A stretch of DNA of 64,000 bases from Prevotellaceae bacterium UBA2852 (GTDB lineage Bacteria > Bacteroidota > Bacteroidia > Bacteroidales > Bacteroidaceae). Of the stretch, positions 17,677-27,590 are shown in pieces. The DNA is taken from assembly GCA_002350855.1 (NCBI GenBank), contig DEFM01000024.1:82415-146414 (forward strand), written 5' to 3'. Made by a program: the position numbers and the translations under genes. Within the stretch, counting starts at the first letter, position 1, and each line of letters starts with the position of its first letter. The notes under the pieces were generated by a model. The model did not search any database, was not told the DNA's origin, and saw nothing but the letters and a program-made list of their open reading frames with translations.

Positions 17677-19458
17677 ATGATACGTAAACTGACAGAATTG
17701 GAGATTGAACGATTGGAACAGCAGGGATGCACCGCCGAAAACTGGTCAAACATAGATGTGTCCGAAGACGGGTTCCGTGTTGAAATGATTAAGAACGTCT
17801 CCTTCATGGGTGATGTGGAAATAGGAAACATGCTTACATCCGTAGAATTGGAGGAAGGCTTTATGCGTCCGAGTTGCATTTCCGATGCTACCCTTCGCAA
17901 TGTAAAGATAGGCGATGGATGTCTTGTGGAACATGTTCACGGGTATATCAATAATTACCATATTGGCGACAGAGTGATTGTCAGCAACGTTGGCATTCTC
18001 TCTACCCAGCCCGACACTACCTTCGGCAACGGTACCGTTGTCAGCGTTCTCAACGAGGGCGGTGACGGCAATGTTGTGCTCTACGACGGACTGACTGCCC
18101 AAGTGGCTCAGCTCATGATGGACTCACCTGCAGTCCGCACCATGGTGCTCAACGAACTGAAGTCCGAGCGAACAGAAGTCTGCGGAGTGATAGGCAGCGG
18201 CAGCCGCATCGTCGGTGTTGGTGAGATGAGCAACGTGCGTGTAGGTGAAGCCTGCGAGGTGCAGGGTGCAAAGCGTTTGTCAGAGGTAAGCATTCAGAGC
18301 AGTGCCGACGCTCCTACGCTAATCGGTGCGGACGTGGTGATGGAGAACTGCATCGTGGCAGCCAGTGCAACAATTATCGACGGAGCCAAGCTCTACAATT
18401 CATTCATTGGCGAAAGCGTTCATGTGGGTCGCGGATTCACCAGCGAAAGCTCGTTGTTCTTTGCCAACAGCCATGCGGAGAACGGTGAGGCATGCGCAGC
18501 CTTCTGCGGGCCTTTCACCTGTACTCACCACAAGTCCACTCTGCTCATCGGCGGTCAGTTCTCGTTCTACAATGCAGGAAGCGCCACCAACCAGAGCAAT
18601 CACGCATACAAGATGGGCCCAATTCACTACGGAGTGCTGCAGCGCGGAGCAAAGACTGCTTCAGGCAGTCACATACTCTGGCCGGCAACCATTGGTACTT
18701 TCTCCATGGTGATGGGCAAACTCACCGTGCATCCGCGTCTTGAGAATCTGCCCTTCTCATATATCCTGTCAAGTGAGAACGGAGTATGGGTAGTTCCTGG
18801 CATCAATATAAGGACTGTGGGCACCTGGCGCGATGTGGGCAAATGGCCTAAACGCGACCATCGTCCTCGCAAGGCTCGGAAGGATCTCGTGAATTTCGCA
18901 TTCCCCAATCCATATATCATTCAGTCGGTTGTTGAAGGCAAACGTATTCTCCAGAATCTGCTTGAGACTTATCCCGAGGCAGACGTGCTGGAATACGAGC
19001 ACTGTTGCATACGTCGCTCTGCTGCTGTCAAAGGCATCAAGTATTACGACCTCGCCATTCGCCTCTTTGCATACGAAGTGCTCAATCATAATGCGGATTC
19101 CGACTGCGAGACCGGAGCCGACCGTTGGGCAGACATAGCCGGTATGCTGGCACCTCAGCGCGAGATAGACCGCATCATCGCCGATGTTGAGAGCGGAGCC
19201 ATCGCCTCCTCTAGCGAACTCATCAGCGTACTCCGTTCCGTTCACAAGGACTACAACACCAACGCTGCCTCTTACCTCCACAATCTGCTGCAACAGGAAG
19301 GCGGCAACATGTTTGTCAACCTCGACTACTGGCTGTCCGAGGCTGAAGAGGCACACGCACTGTGGCTTCGTATGGTTCGCACCGATGCCGAACACGAATT
19401 CCAGCTCGGCGACGTGGACGAATCCGCCCTGCGTGAATTCATGGATAAAGTGAAGTAA
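17677..19458 (+). CDS. DUF4954 family protein with left-handed beta-helix
   Basis: A 593-residue cytosolic protein of the Bacteroidota family DUF4954. Many hexapeptide-type turns mark a left-handed beta-helix like that of nucleotidyl- and acyltransferases, for example 'ISDATLRNVKIGDGCLVEHV', 'SVHVGRGFTSESSLF' and 'HILWPATIGTFSMVMGKLT'. The C-terminal 150 residues are helical. The enzymatic role is not established; sugar-nucleotide or acyl transfer is only a guess from the fold. It has its own promoter, divergent from the preceding gene, and is followed 39 bases later by the M16 peptidase gene. Confidence 0.8.
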   Translation: MIRKLTELEIERLEQQGCTAENWSNIDVSEDGFRVEMIKNVSFMGDVEIGNMLTSVELEEGFMRPSCISDATLRNVKIGDGCLVEHVHGYINNYHIGDRVIVSNVGILSTQPDTTFGNGTVVSVLNEGGDGNVVLYDGLTAQVAQLMMDSPAVRTMVLNELKSERTEVCGVIGSGSRIVGVGEMSNVRVGEACEVQGAKRLSEVSIQSSADAPTLIGADVVMENCIVAASATIIDGAKLYNSFIGESVHVGRGFTSESSLFFANSHAENGEACAAFCGPFTCTHHKSTLLIGGQFSFYNAGSATNQSNHAYKMGPIHYGVLQRGAKTASGSHILWPATIGTFSMVMGKLTVHPRLENLPFSYILSSENGVWVVPGINIRTVGTWRDVGKWPKRDHRPRKARKDLVNFAFPNPYIIQSVVEGKRILQNLLETYPEADVLEYEHCCIRRSAAVKGIKYYDLAIRLFAYEVLNHNADSDCETGADRWADIAGMLAPQREIDRIIADVESGAIASSSELISVLRSVHKDYNTNAASYLHNLLQQEGGNMFVNLDYWLSEAEEAHALWLRMVRTDAEHEFQLGDVDESALREFMDKVK

Positions 19459-19497
19459 TTCAACGAAAACTATAACGAAAACGAAAACAATCACAAA

Positions 19498-22422
19498 ATG
19501 AAAAAACTAATGACACTGATGCTGCTCATGGTTCTTGCCATCAGCATGCACGCTCAGAAGGAATACAAGTATGAATCCGTAGAAGGCGACCCAATGAAGG
19601 CACGCATCTACACACTCGACAATGGTCTTAAAGTTTACCTCACAGTAAACAAGCGCTCACCACGCATCCAGACCTATATCGCAGTACGCACAGGTTCGAA
19701 GAACGACCCTGCTGAAACCACTGGTTTGGCACACTATCTTGAGCACCTCATGTTCAAGGGAACCACTCTTTTCGGCACCCAGAACTACGAAGCCGAACGT
19801 CCGTTGCTCGACAGCATCCGTTCGCTCTATGAAGTGTACCGCACCAAGACCGACCCGGCTGAACGCACAGCAATCTACCACCGCATCGACTCTATAAGTG
19901 GTGTAGCTTCACGCATTGCCATTGCCAATGAATACGACAAACTCATGGCTGGTATCGGAGCAGAAGCCACCAACGCCCACACCAGCGAGGACGAGACTGT
20001 TTATCAGGAAGATATCCCTGCAAACGAGATTGAACGCTGGGCCATGATTCAGAGCGAGCGTTTCCAGAATATGGTGATTCGCGGATTCCACACCGAACTC
20101 GAAGCGGTGTACGAAGAGTATAACCGTGGTCTTACCAACGACTTCTGGAAGATATTCGAGAAGACGAATGCCCTGCTCTTCCCTCATCACCCATACGGAA
20201 CACAGACTACCATCGGAACTCAGGAACATCTGAAGAATCCGTCAATTGTGAATATCGAAAACTACTTCAAGAAATACTATGTTCCAAACAATGTAGCCAT
20301 CACCATGAGCGGTGACATGGATATGGATGAAACCATCCGTATCATCGACAGATACTTTGGCTCATGGAAACGCGGTGCAGACCCGGAACCAATGAAGATT
20401 GCGGCAGAAGAGCCTCTGAAGGGTGTTAAGTCTGCCGAAATCCTCGGTCCTCAGCAGGACATGGTGGTGCTGGCATGGCGTATGCCCGGACTGAAAGAGA
20501 ACCAGCTTTATCTCATGGATGTAGTCAATAGCATTATTCAGAATGGCAAAACAGGTCTCTTTGATGTCAACCTCACCATGCAGCAGAAAGTGCTTGAAGC
20601 AGAAGCCTTCAATTCCACTATGACAGACTATTCTGCTTTCATGATTCTCGGTCTGCCGAAAGAAGGTCAGACACTCGACGAAGTCAAAGACCTCATGCTC
20701 ACGGAAATCGGCAAGCTTCTCCGTGGCGAATTCGACACCAAAGTGCTTGAAGGCATCATCAACAACAAACGTCTCGACGACATGAGATCGCTTGAAAACA
20801 ACGCATCACGTGCTTCCAAGATGTACTCATATTTCATCCATGGACTTGACTGGAAGGATTTCGTAGGCGAGAACGAACGACTGGCTCATCTCACTAAGAA
20901 GGACGTTGTGGATTTTGCCAACAACTACCTCTCTACCGAAGACTATGTTATCCTTTACAAACGCCAGGGCACTGATCCGAACGTGAAGAAGATTGACAAG
21001 CCTCAGATTTCACCTATCGAGATGAACCGCGACAAGACCAGCACCTATGTATCTGACATTCTCGCCATTAAGGTTAAAGACATAGAACCGAAATTCTTCG
21101 ACCCTGCCAAGGATGTCGAGGAAACCCGTCTGAAGAACGGAGTCACCATGCTCTATCGTCAGAATACCGAAAACGAACGCTTCCTGCTCACCTACCGCAT
21201 TGAACGCGGTGACAAGCACGACCATCTGCTCTCAGTTGCCACTGACTACATTGACTATCTCGGCACCAACAAGCGTTCGCAGGAGGAACTCGCTACTGAA
21301 CTCTACCGACTGGCATGCGACGTAAGTTTCTCCAGTGGCTCATATAACACCGTTATACGCATCAGTGGCCTTGCAGAGAATGAGACCGCTGCCATCCGTA
21401 TCATGGAAGACTGGCTTAAGAATGCCAAACCAGAGCAGGAAATCTACGACGAACTGGTTGCCGACATTCTCCGTGCCCGCGAGATGAACAAGACCGACGA
21501 GAACACCTGTCTTAGCCGATTAATGTCGTATGCACAGTTTGGTCCAGTCAATGCCAGCACCGACTTGGCAACAGAGGAAGAGTTGCGCAATGCCGATCCT
21601 CGCACACTCATCAAGAAGCTGCAGGACCTTGCCAACTACCCACAGATTATCTCTTACTACGGACCAACCTCAAGTGCCGACATCGTTAAGTTGCTCAACA
21701 AGACACATAAGGCCAACCCCAAGGCTCAGAATGTAGATGTTTGGTCATTGCCAACGCTTAGCGACCGCTACCAGCAACAGACCACCACTCAGAACGAAGT
21801 ATATATCGCTCCTTATGAGTCCAAAGCCGTGAAACTGGTTATGTTCAGCAACAACGGACAGGTTTACGACCCAGCCCTCGATGCCGAAATCAACCTCTTC
21901 AACGAATACTTCGGCGGCAGCATGAACGCAATAGTGTTCCAGGAACTGCGTGAAGCTCGCGGTCTGGCATATTCTGCCGGAGCAGCCTACTCTACTCCTG
22001 GCTACATCGGTGGCAACAACACTTTCCGTGCCAACATCGGTTCGCAGAACGACAAGATGGGCGACTGCCTTGATGTATTCCATGAAATCATCGAACACAT
22101 GCCAGCTGTTCAGAACGCCTTCGACCTCGCCAAAGACGCACAGATCAAGCGTCTGCGCACCTCTGTCACCACTGGTTCTGCCAACCTCAGCTACTACATG
22201 TGGCTGCGCAAGATGGGCTTTGACCATGATCCCGACATCGACATCTTCCGTCGCATGCAGACTCTCACTCTCGACGACCTTATCCGTTTCTCCAAGGAGA
22301 ATGTAGCCGGACGCACATACAAGTTCCTTGTTCTCGGTGACGAGTCCAACCTCGACATGAAGAGACTTGAGTCGCTCGGCACCATTCACCGCCTCTCACT
22401 CAAAGACATTTTCGGATATTAA
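19498..22422 (+). CDS. M16-family zinc metallopeptidase (double domain)
   Basis: A 974-residue envelope peptidase with a signal peptide (MKKLMTLMLLMVLAISMHAQ). The N-terminal M16 half carries the inverted zinc motif HxxEH as 'HYLEH' (about residues 79-83) and the distal Glu in 'ELEAVYEEYNRG'. The second half ('MLYRQNTENERFLLTYRIER' onward) is the matching inactive M16 lobe ('FQELREARGLAYSAGAAYS'). Two-lobed M16 enzymes close around unfolded peptides of limited size. The length matches pitrilysin-like Bacteroidota homologues. It is probably co-transcribed with the DUF4954 gene and the small lipoprotein. Confidence 0.9.
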   Translation: MKKLMTLMLLMVLAISMHAQKEYKYESVEGDPMKARIYTLDNGLKVYLTVNKRSPRIQTYIAVRTGSKNDPAETTGLAHYLEHLMFKGTTLFGTQNYEAERPLLDSIRSLYEVYRTKTDPAERTAIYHRIDSISGVASRIAIANEYDKLMAGIGAEATNAHTSEDETVYQEDIPANEIERWAMIQSERFQNMVIRGFHTELEAVYEEYNRGLTNDFWKIFEKTNALLFPHHPYGTQTTIGTQEHLKNPSIVNIENYFKKYYVPNNVAITMSGDMDMDETIRIIDRYFGSWKRGADPEPMKIAAEEPLKGVKSAEILGPQQDMVVLAWRMPGLKENQLYLMDVVNSIIQNGKTGLFDVNLTMQQKVLEAEAFNSTMTDYSAFMILGLPKEGQTLDEVKDLMLTEIGKLLRGEFDTKVLEGIINNKRLDDMRSLENNASRASKMYSYFIHGLDWKDFVGENERLAHLTKKDVVDFANNYLSTEDYVILYKRQGTDPNVKKIDKPQISPIEMNRDKTSTYVSDILAIKVKDIEPKFFDPAKDVEETRLKNGVTMLYRQNTENERFLLTYRIERGDKHDHLLSVATDYIDYLGTNKRSQEELATELYRLACDVSFSSGSYNTVIRISGLAENETAAIRIMEDWLKNAKPEQEIYDELVADILRAREMNKTDENTCLSRLMSYAQFGPVNASTDLATEEELRNADPRTLIKKLQDLANYPQIISYYGPTSSADIVKLLNKTHKANPKAQNVDVWSLPTLSDRYQQQTTTQNEVYIAPYESKAVKLVMFSNNGQVYDPALDAEINLFNEYFGGSMNAIVFQELREARGLAYSAGAAYSTPGYIGGNNTFRANIGSQNDKMGDCLDVFHEIIEHMPAVQNAFDLAKDAQIKRLRTSVTTGSANLSYYMWLRKMGFDHDPDIDIFRRMQTLTLDDLIRFSKENVAGRTYKFLVLGDESNLDMKRLESLGTIHRLSLKDIFGY

Positions 22423-22442
22423 TACACAAAATGATTTACGAT

Positions 22443-22811
22443 ATGAAAAAACTCATTGCAAAAGCACTACTGTTCTGCTTAGTAGCAACAGGTTTCGCTC
22501 TTTCGTCTTGCCAAGAAAAATTAGATGAAATAGAAGGAATGGACAACAAAAATATGTACTACAGCTATAAGGCTGAAAGTACTGACTTGAAATATCAAGA
22601 GGCTGTGGCTCCGTTTAACCTCGCTATTTCCAAGGCTGTTGGCTCCAAACCGATTCAGGGTGGTAATGACACAAAAGTGATTGATGCCTGCAACGCCTGC
22701 TACGACGAATTGAAAACGACGCTAAAGAAGAAAGGAACCGTGGATATTTTCAAAATTCGTCAATTGGACGGAAGACAGAAAAGAATTATGTTTTATACAT
22801 TCAAAAAATAA
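22443..22811 (+). CDS. small predicted lipoprotein
   Basis: 122 residues with a lipoprotein signal peptide: MKKLIAKALLFCLVATGFALSSC, with Cys in a lipobox-like 'ALSSC'. The mature part is charged, with an internal 'CNACYDELKTTLKKKG' (two Cys). The start at 22443 gives a standard signal peptide; an ATG four codons earlier is possible. It follows the M16 gene by 20 bases and ends at a terminator. Family not recognised. Confidence 0.7.
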   Translation: MKKLIAKALLFCLVATGFALSSCQEKLDEIEGMDNKNMYYSYKAESTDLKYQEAVAPFNLAISKAVGSKPIQGGNDTKVIDACNACYDELKTTLKKKGTVDIFKIRQLDGRQKRIMFYTFKK

Positions 22812-22812
22812 C

Positions 22813-22857
22813 AAAAAACCTCGGAAGTAACAATCTCATGTACTTCCGAGGTTTTTT
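22813..22857. terminator. bidirectional terminator
   Basis: A 17-base perfect inverted repeat, AAAAAACCTCGGAAGTA and its complement, ending in a T-run. It lies between the convergent lipoprotein and metG genes. Confidence 0.9.
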
Positions 22858-22874
22858 ATTTTCTATTGCTTATC

Positions 22875-24932
22875 CTATGAAACCATACTTCCTGGCTTCA
22901 CGTCTTTCATTATTGTTGTGACTGCAAGTGAGCCGTCGTAGTTCTCGGCAGAGAGAATCATGCCTTCGCTTACAAGTCCGTTCTTGAATTCACGTGGAGC
23001 GAGGTTGGCAATAAACAATACTTGTTTGCCTTTGAGCTGCTCTGGTTCATAATGCTGTGCAATTCCGCTGACGATAGTACGTTTGTTGAGTCCGTCATCA
23101 ATCAGGAACTTCAGCAGTTTCTTCATCTTTGGAACTCGCTCACACTCCAGCACTGTTCCCACACGGATGTCGAGTTTCTGGAAGTCGTCGAAATCAATAG
23201 TTGGCTTAATCGGTTCTGCCTTTGAGTTAGCAGCCTCATTTGCCTTGATGGTCTCAGCCAGTTTCTGCTGCTGGAAGGCAATCGCATCGTCTTCAATCTT
23301 GCTAAAGAGAAGAGATGGTTTTGCGAGTTGCTTGCCTGTAGGCAGGAGATCGGTACGTCCGAGCTGGTTCCATGAGAATTCGTCCATACACAGCATTTCG
23401 CGCAGACGAAGTGAAGAGAACGGAAGGAATGGCTCGAAAGCAATGGCGAGGTTGGCTGTGAGCTGAAGCGAAATGTAGATAACAGTCTTCACACGCTCTG
23501 GGTCAGTCTTGATAACCTTCCATGGCTCTTCGTCAGCGATGTATTTGTTTCCGATACGGGCGAGGTTCATAGCCTCTTTCTGTGCATCGCGGAACTTGAA
23601 CTGGTCGAGCAGACGTTCGAGCGATGCTTTTACGTCTTGGAATTCTGCCAGTGTAGCACGGTCGGTGTCTGAAAGTTCACCGCATGCAGGAACTACTCCG
23701 TCATAGTATTTCTGAGTGAGTTGAAGAGCACGGTTCACGAAGTTGCCATATACAGCAACCAACTCGTTATTGCAGCGTGCCTGGAAATCAGCCCAGGTGA
23801 AGTCGTTGTCCTTTGTTTCTGGTGCGTTGGCTGTAAGTACATAGCGCAACTCATCCTGACGGTTAGGCATTTCTTCCAGATACTCGTTGAGCCATACGGC
23901 ATAGTTCTTTGATGTAGAAATCTTGTTGCCTTCGAGGTTAAGGAACTCGTTGCTTGGCACATTGTCGGGAAGGATATAGTCGCCATGAGCCTTAAGCATT
24001 GACGGGAAAACGATGCAGTGGAACACGATGTTGTCCTTGCCGATGAAGTGGATAAGACGTGTTGATGGGTCTTGCCACCATGTCTGCCATGAACCGAGTT
24101 CTGGATGTGCATCACAAAGTTCCTTGGTATTGCTGATATATCCGATTGGTGCATCGAACCACACATAAAGCACTTTGCCTTCAGCACCTTCCACAGGTAC
24201 TGGGATTCCCCAGTTGAGGTCACGTGTCACGGCACGTGGTTTCAGTCCGCCGTCGAGCCATGATTTGCACTGGCCGTAAACATTAGGACGCCACTCTTTG
24301 TGCTCTTGCAGAATCCACTTCTCCAGCCACTCCTGATATTGGTCGAGCGGCAGATACCAGTGGTTTGTGGCTTTCTTCACCAGCGGATTTCCGTTGATGG
24401 CATTATATGGGTTGATCAGTTCGTCGGGTGAGAGGTCTGCACCACATTTGTCGCACTGGTCGCCATAGGCGCCTGCATAGTGGCATCGTGGACATTCACC
24501 CATGATGTTGCGGTCGGTAAGGAACTGTTTGGTTTCCTCGTCGTAGAACTGCTCTGAAGTCTGTTCTATAAACTTACCCTCATCGTAGAGTTTACGGAAA
24601 AAGTCGGCAGCAAACTTATGGTGGATGTCGCTTGTAGTGCGGCTGTAGATATCAAACGAAATTCCGAATTCCTCGAAAGATTTCTTGATGATTCCATGAT
24701 AGCGGTCAACGACATCCTGTACTGTGCATCCTTCTTTCTTTGCGCGGATGGTAACAGGTACACCGTGTTCATCGCTACCGCCTATGAAGAGCACATTCTC
24801 GCCTTTCAGTCTCAGATAACGAGCATAGATATCTGCTGGAACATATACCCCTGCGAGGTGTCCGATATGTACCGGTCCGTTAGCGTAAGGCAGTGCGGAT
24901 GTAATGAGTGTTCGTTTAAAATTCTTTTCCAT
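22875..24932 (-). CDS. metG: methionyl-tRNA synthetase
   Basis: Charges tRNA-Met; 685 residues. 'HIGH' is at residues 22-25, the zinc knuckle is '[18 protein letters not shown]', and the KMSKS motif is 'KISTS' near residue 337. The C-terminal tRNA-binding OB domain ('[20 protein letters not shown]') is present, so this is the long dimer-forming type. It has its own promoter at 24961-24968 and a low-complexity GAAGAGT repeat upstream. Confidence 0.96.
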   Translation of the reverse strand: MEKNFKRTLITSALPYANGPVHIGHLAGVYVPADIYARYLRLKGENVLFIGGSDEHGVPVTIRAKKEGCTVQDVVDRYHGIIKKSFEEFGISFDIYSRTTSDIHHKFAADFFRKLYDEGKFIEQTSEQFYDEETKQFLTDRNIMGECPRCHYAGAYGDQCDKCGADLSPDELINPYNAINGNPLVKKATNHWYLPLDQYQEWLEKWILQEHKEWRPNVYGQCKSWLDGGLKPRAVTRDLNWGIPVPVEGAEGKVLYVWFDAPIGYISNTKELCDAHPELGSWQTWWQDPSTRLIHFIGKDNIVFHCIVFPSMLKAHGDYILPDNVPSNEFLNLEGNKISTSKNYAVWLNEYLEEMPNRQDELRYVLTANAPETKDNDFTWADFQARCNNELVAVYGNFVNRALQLTQKYYDGVVPACGELSDTDRATLAEFQDVKASLERLLDQFKFRDAQKEAMNLARIGNKYIADEEPWKVIKTDPERVKTVIYISLQLTANLAIAFEPFLPFSSLRLREMLCMDEFSWNQLGRTDLLPTGKQLAKPSLLFSKIEDDAIAFQQQKLAETIKANEAANSKAEPIKPTIDFDDFQKLDIRVGTVLECERVPKMKKLLKFLIDDGLNKRTIVSGIAQHYEPEQLKGKQVLFIANLAPREFKNGLVSEGMILSAENYDGSLAVTTIMKDVKPGSMVS

Positions 24933-24960
24933 ATTTAGTATATTGTTTATTTTCAGAGTG

Positions 24961-24968
24961 CAAAGTTA
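24961..24968 (-). promoter_or_regulatory. -7 box for metG
   Basis: TAACTTTG on the minus strand, 29 bases before the metG start, matches TAnnTTTG. Confidence 0.6.
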
Positions 24969-24977
24969 CAAAAAAAA

Positions 24978-25006
24978 TGAAGAGTGAAGAGTGAAGAGTG
25001 AAGAAT
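24978..25006. repeat. GAAGAGT tandem micro-repeat
   Basis: The unit GAAGAGT repeats three to four times just upstream of the metG promoter. Related stretches occur at 26620, 32220, 34877 and 53943. Confidence 0.8.
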
Positions 25007-25029
25007 TTATTATCTTCAGTAAGTAACTA

Positions 25030-25062
25030 CCCCCTCCCTTGGGAGGGGTCAGAGGAGGGTCT
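25030..25062 (-). repeat. G/C-rich border element, 3' copy abutting murF-alr
   Basis: On the mRNA strand GACCCTCC begins right at the TGA stop of murF-alr (GAG TGA GACCC) and continues into the CCCCTCCC/GGGAGGGG hairpin. Confidence 0.85.
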
Positions 25063-27590
25063 CACTCCTGCACATACACCCTTTGGACTCGGGTGCTTAT
25101 TCCTGTGAGGATTTCGTAAGGAATAGTGCCGATGGCATCACTGAGGACAGTAACCGGAAGGTCATCACCGAAGATTACGGCATAGTCACCTGCCTCACAT
25201 TCTATGTCTGTAACGTCAATCATACACACATCCATGCATATATTTCCAAGATATGGTGCCTGCTTGCCGTTGACAAGGCAGTAGCAGTTGCGGTTGCCGA
25301 GCTTACGGTTCAGTCCGTCGGCATAACCGATTGGTATGGCAGCCACACGTGACGGGCGAGTGAGGGTGGTTCGCCGGCTGTAACCAATGGTTTCACCTGC
25401 TGGCACATCGTGAATCTGCAGGATTGTGGTTTTGAGTGTACAGACATTATGTATCAGTTGGTTGTTTCGTGGATTGATTCCGTAAAGACCAAGTCCAAGT
25501 CGAACCATATCCATGTGGTATTCAGGGAAATGTTCTATGCCTGCACTATTACAGATGTGGCGAAGAATATGGTGAGAGAAGGCTGTCTGCAGTTGCTTTG
25601 ATGCTTTATCGAAAAGCTGGAACTGGTGGCGTGAGAATTCGTCGAAACCGTCTTCGTCGCTACCAACAAAATGGCTGAACACCGAACAAGGGATAATGGC
25701 GTTCTGACGTGTGAGACGTTCAATGAGTCTATCCATATCGTGAACGGGATCGAAACCGAGACGGTGCATGCCTGTATCGAGTTTGATGTGTACAGGGAAT
25801 TCGGATATTCCTTCTTTTTCAGCGGCACGAATCAGAGCCTCAAGTATATCGAATGAGAACACTTCCGGTTCGAGTCCGTGGTCAAAGAGCAGTTTAAACG
25901 AAGTCATCTCAGGGTTCATCACCATTATATTTGCTGTTATGCCGGCTGCACGGAGTTCTGCACCTTCGTCTGCCACAGCCACAGCCATGTAGTCCACGCC
26001 TTGGCTTTGCAGTGTCTTGGCTGCTTCAATCGAACCTATTCCGTAAGCTGATGCCTTGACCATGCAGACGAATTTCACATGGTTGGTCTGTTGCTTATAG
26101 TAATTCAGGTTATCAACCAAAGCATTGAGGTTGACTTCAAGTATTGTCTGATGGACTTTCAGCGTAAGGCGGTCGCTGATTTTGTCGAAGCTGAACTGGC
26201 GAGCACCTTTGATAAGGATGAACTCTCCTTCAAGTGTGTCAAGGAGCGAACTTTGCAATAGTTCATCAGTGGTAAGGAAGAAATGGTGCTCCATTGGGAA
26301 GTAGTCGGCACACGAAGTGATTTCCTCTCCAACTCCGATAATTTTTTGGATTCCTCTTTGCTGAGCCATTTGTGCCACACGGCTATAGAGCGAGCGTGGC
26401 GATTCACCGCTCTGCATGATATCGCTGAGGATAAGTGTCCGGCAACGGTGCTGACGGTCTGAACTGTCAGGACGACGCTGCATGAAGTCGAGTGCGATAT
26501 CAAGTGAGTGTATGTCGCTATTGTATGTGTCGTTGATCAGCGTACATGAGTTCACTCCGTCCTTCACTTCAAGACGCATAGCCACCGGTTCCAGTTTTGA
26601 CATACGCGAACAGATATCGTGGAGTGTGAAGTGTGAAGTGTGAAGAGATGAACGCGAAGAATTATGGAGAAGTGCCACACATACAGCCATGCAGGTGATG
26701 GAGTTCTCTATCGCAGCAGAGTCGATAAAAGGAATGGTGTAGTTAAGCAGTTCACCATCAACGGAGAGATGTATGGTAGTGGAGTTGTCCGATTTCTCTA
26801 TGCGTCGCACGCATAGAGTTGAGGTGGAGTCGTTGCTCCATGTTGTCAATGCAATATCTTCAGGCAGTGCTGTTGCACAATTTGCGATGGTTTCATCGCT
26901 GAGGTTAAGCACAGCACATTCACAATTCTGCATTAGTTGGAGCTTCTCCGAACATTTGATGTCGTAGGAGAGGAAATTCTCCTGATGCGCCTCACCTATA
27001 TTTGTGATTACCGCCATTGTCGGACGAATCATCCGATTGAGCGTTTCCATCTCACCCGTGTTGCTGATTCCCGCCTCAATCAGCGCGATATCGGTATGAG
27101 AATTTATAAGCCAGAGCGAGAGAGGTACACCCACCTGAGAGTTGTAGCTGCGTGGTGAACGCATTACATTGCAGTCGGGAGAAAGCAACTGATAGAGCCA
27201 TTCCTTCACGGTTGTCTTTCCGTTGGAGCCGGTAATGGCAATGACGGGGATGGAGAATTGCTGGCGGTGGTAAGCACAGAGGCGTTGCAGGGCGAGAAGT
27301 GTGTTTGGCACTTCCAGAAAAACGGAATTATGGAATTGCGGGTGTTGTCGCATTTCATCGGTGATAATCTGTACCACAAAATACCGCACACCACGGCTCA
27401 TAAGCTGATGAACATAACGATGACCGTCGTTTCGCTCTGTTTGAAGAGCGAAGAAAAGTGTTTCCGACGGGAAGCACAGTGAACGTGAGTCAATGAGCAG
27501 CCAGTTTATGCTTTCTGCTGCGTTTTCGGGGATTTCAGAGTGGAGACTTGCTCCAATGATGTCTGCTATTTCTGAAATTTTGTATTGCAT
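25062..27590 (-). CDS. bifunctional MurF ligase / alanine racemase
   Basis: 842 residues. The N-terminal half is UDP-MurNAc-tripeptide:D-Ala-D-Ala ligase, with 'ITGSNGKTTVKEW' as ATP-binding motif near residue 120. The C-terminal half (from about 470) is alanine racemase, with the PLP lysine in 'MVKASAYGIG' near residue 511 and the motif 'ETIGYSRRTTL'. The fusion makes D-Ala and uses it in the next cell-wall step; it is common in Bacteroidota. A loop between the MurF domains (residues about 310-325, 'NSSRSSLHTSHFTLHDI') is encoded by a GAAGTGT micro-repeat. The gene overlaps the GSCFA gene by 25 bases. Confidence 0.93.
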   Translation of the reverse strand: MQYKISEIADIIGASLHSEIPENAAESINWLLIDSRSLCFPSETLFFALQTERNDGHRYVHQLMSRGVRYFVVQIITDEMRQHPQFHNSVFLEVPNTLLALQRLCAYHRQQFSIPVIAITGSNGKTTVKEWLYQLLSPDCNVMRSPRSYNSQVGVPLSLWLINSHTDIALIEAGISNTGEMETLNRMIRPTMAVITNIGEAHQENFLSYDIKCSEKLQLMQNCECAVLNLSDETIANCATALPEDIALTTWSNDSTSTLCVRRIEKSDNSTTIHLSVDGELLNYTIPFIDSAAIENSITCMAVCVALLHNSSRSSLHTSHFTLHDICSRMSKLEPVAMRLEVKDGVNSCTLINDTYNSDIHSLDIALDFMQRRPDSSDRQHRCRTLILSDIMQSGESPRSLYSRVAQMAQQRGIQKIIGVGEEITSCADYFPMEHHFFLTTDELLQSSLLDTLEGEFILIKGARQFSFDKISDRLTLKVHQTILEVNLNALVDNLNYYKQQTNHVKFVCMVKASAYGIGSIEAAKTLQSQGVDYMAVAVADEGAELRAAGITANIMVMNPEMTSFKLLFDHGLEPEVFSFDILEALIRAAEKEGISEFPVHIKLDTGMHRLGFDPVHDMDRLIERLTRQNAIIPCSVFSHFVGSDEDGFDEFSRHQFQLFDKASKQLQTAFSHHILRHICNSAGIEHFPEYHMDMVRLGLGLYGINPRNNQLIHNVCTLKTTILQIHDVPAGETIGYSRRTTLTRPSRVAAIPIGYADGLNRKLGNRNCYCLVNGKQAPYLGNICMDVCMIDVTDIECEAGDYAVIFGDDLPVTVLSDAIGTIPYEILTGISTRVQRVYVQE
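26620..26662. repeat. GAAGTGT/GAAGAGT micro-repeat inside murF-alr
   Basis: Units GTGTGAAGTGTGAAGTGTGA run in frame through the MurF part and encode a Ser/His/Thr-rich loop. Confidence 0.7.

Noticed and set aside
18769..19494. A 241-codon antisense frame in the DUF4954 gene
   Set aside because: Composition and lack of motifs indicate a shadow of the plus-strand gene.
24978..25006. Possible CRISPR or phage attachment repeat
   Set aside because: Units are 7 bp and contiguous, with no spacers, no cas genes and no integrase nearby.
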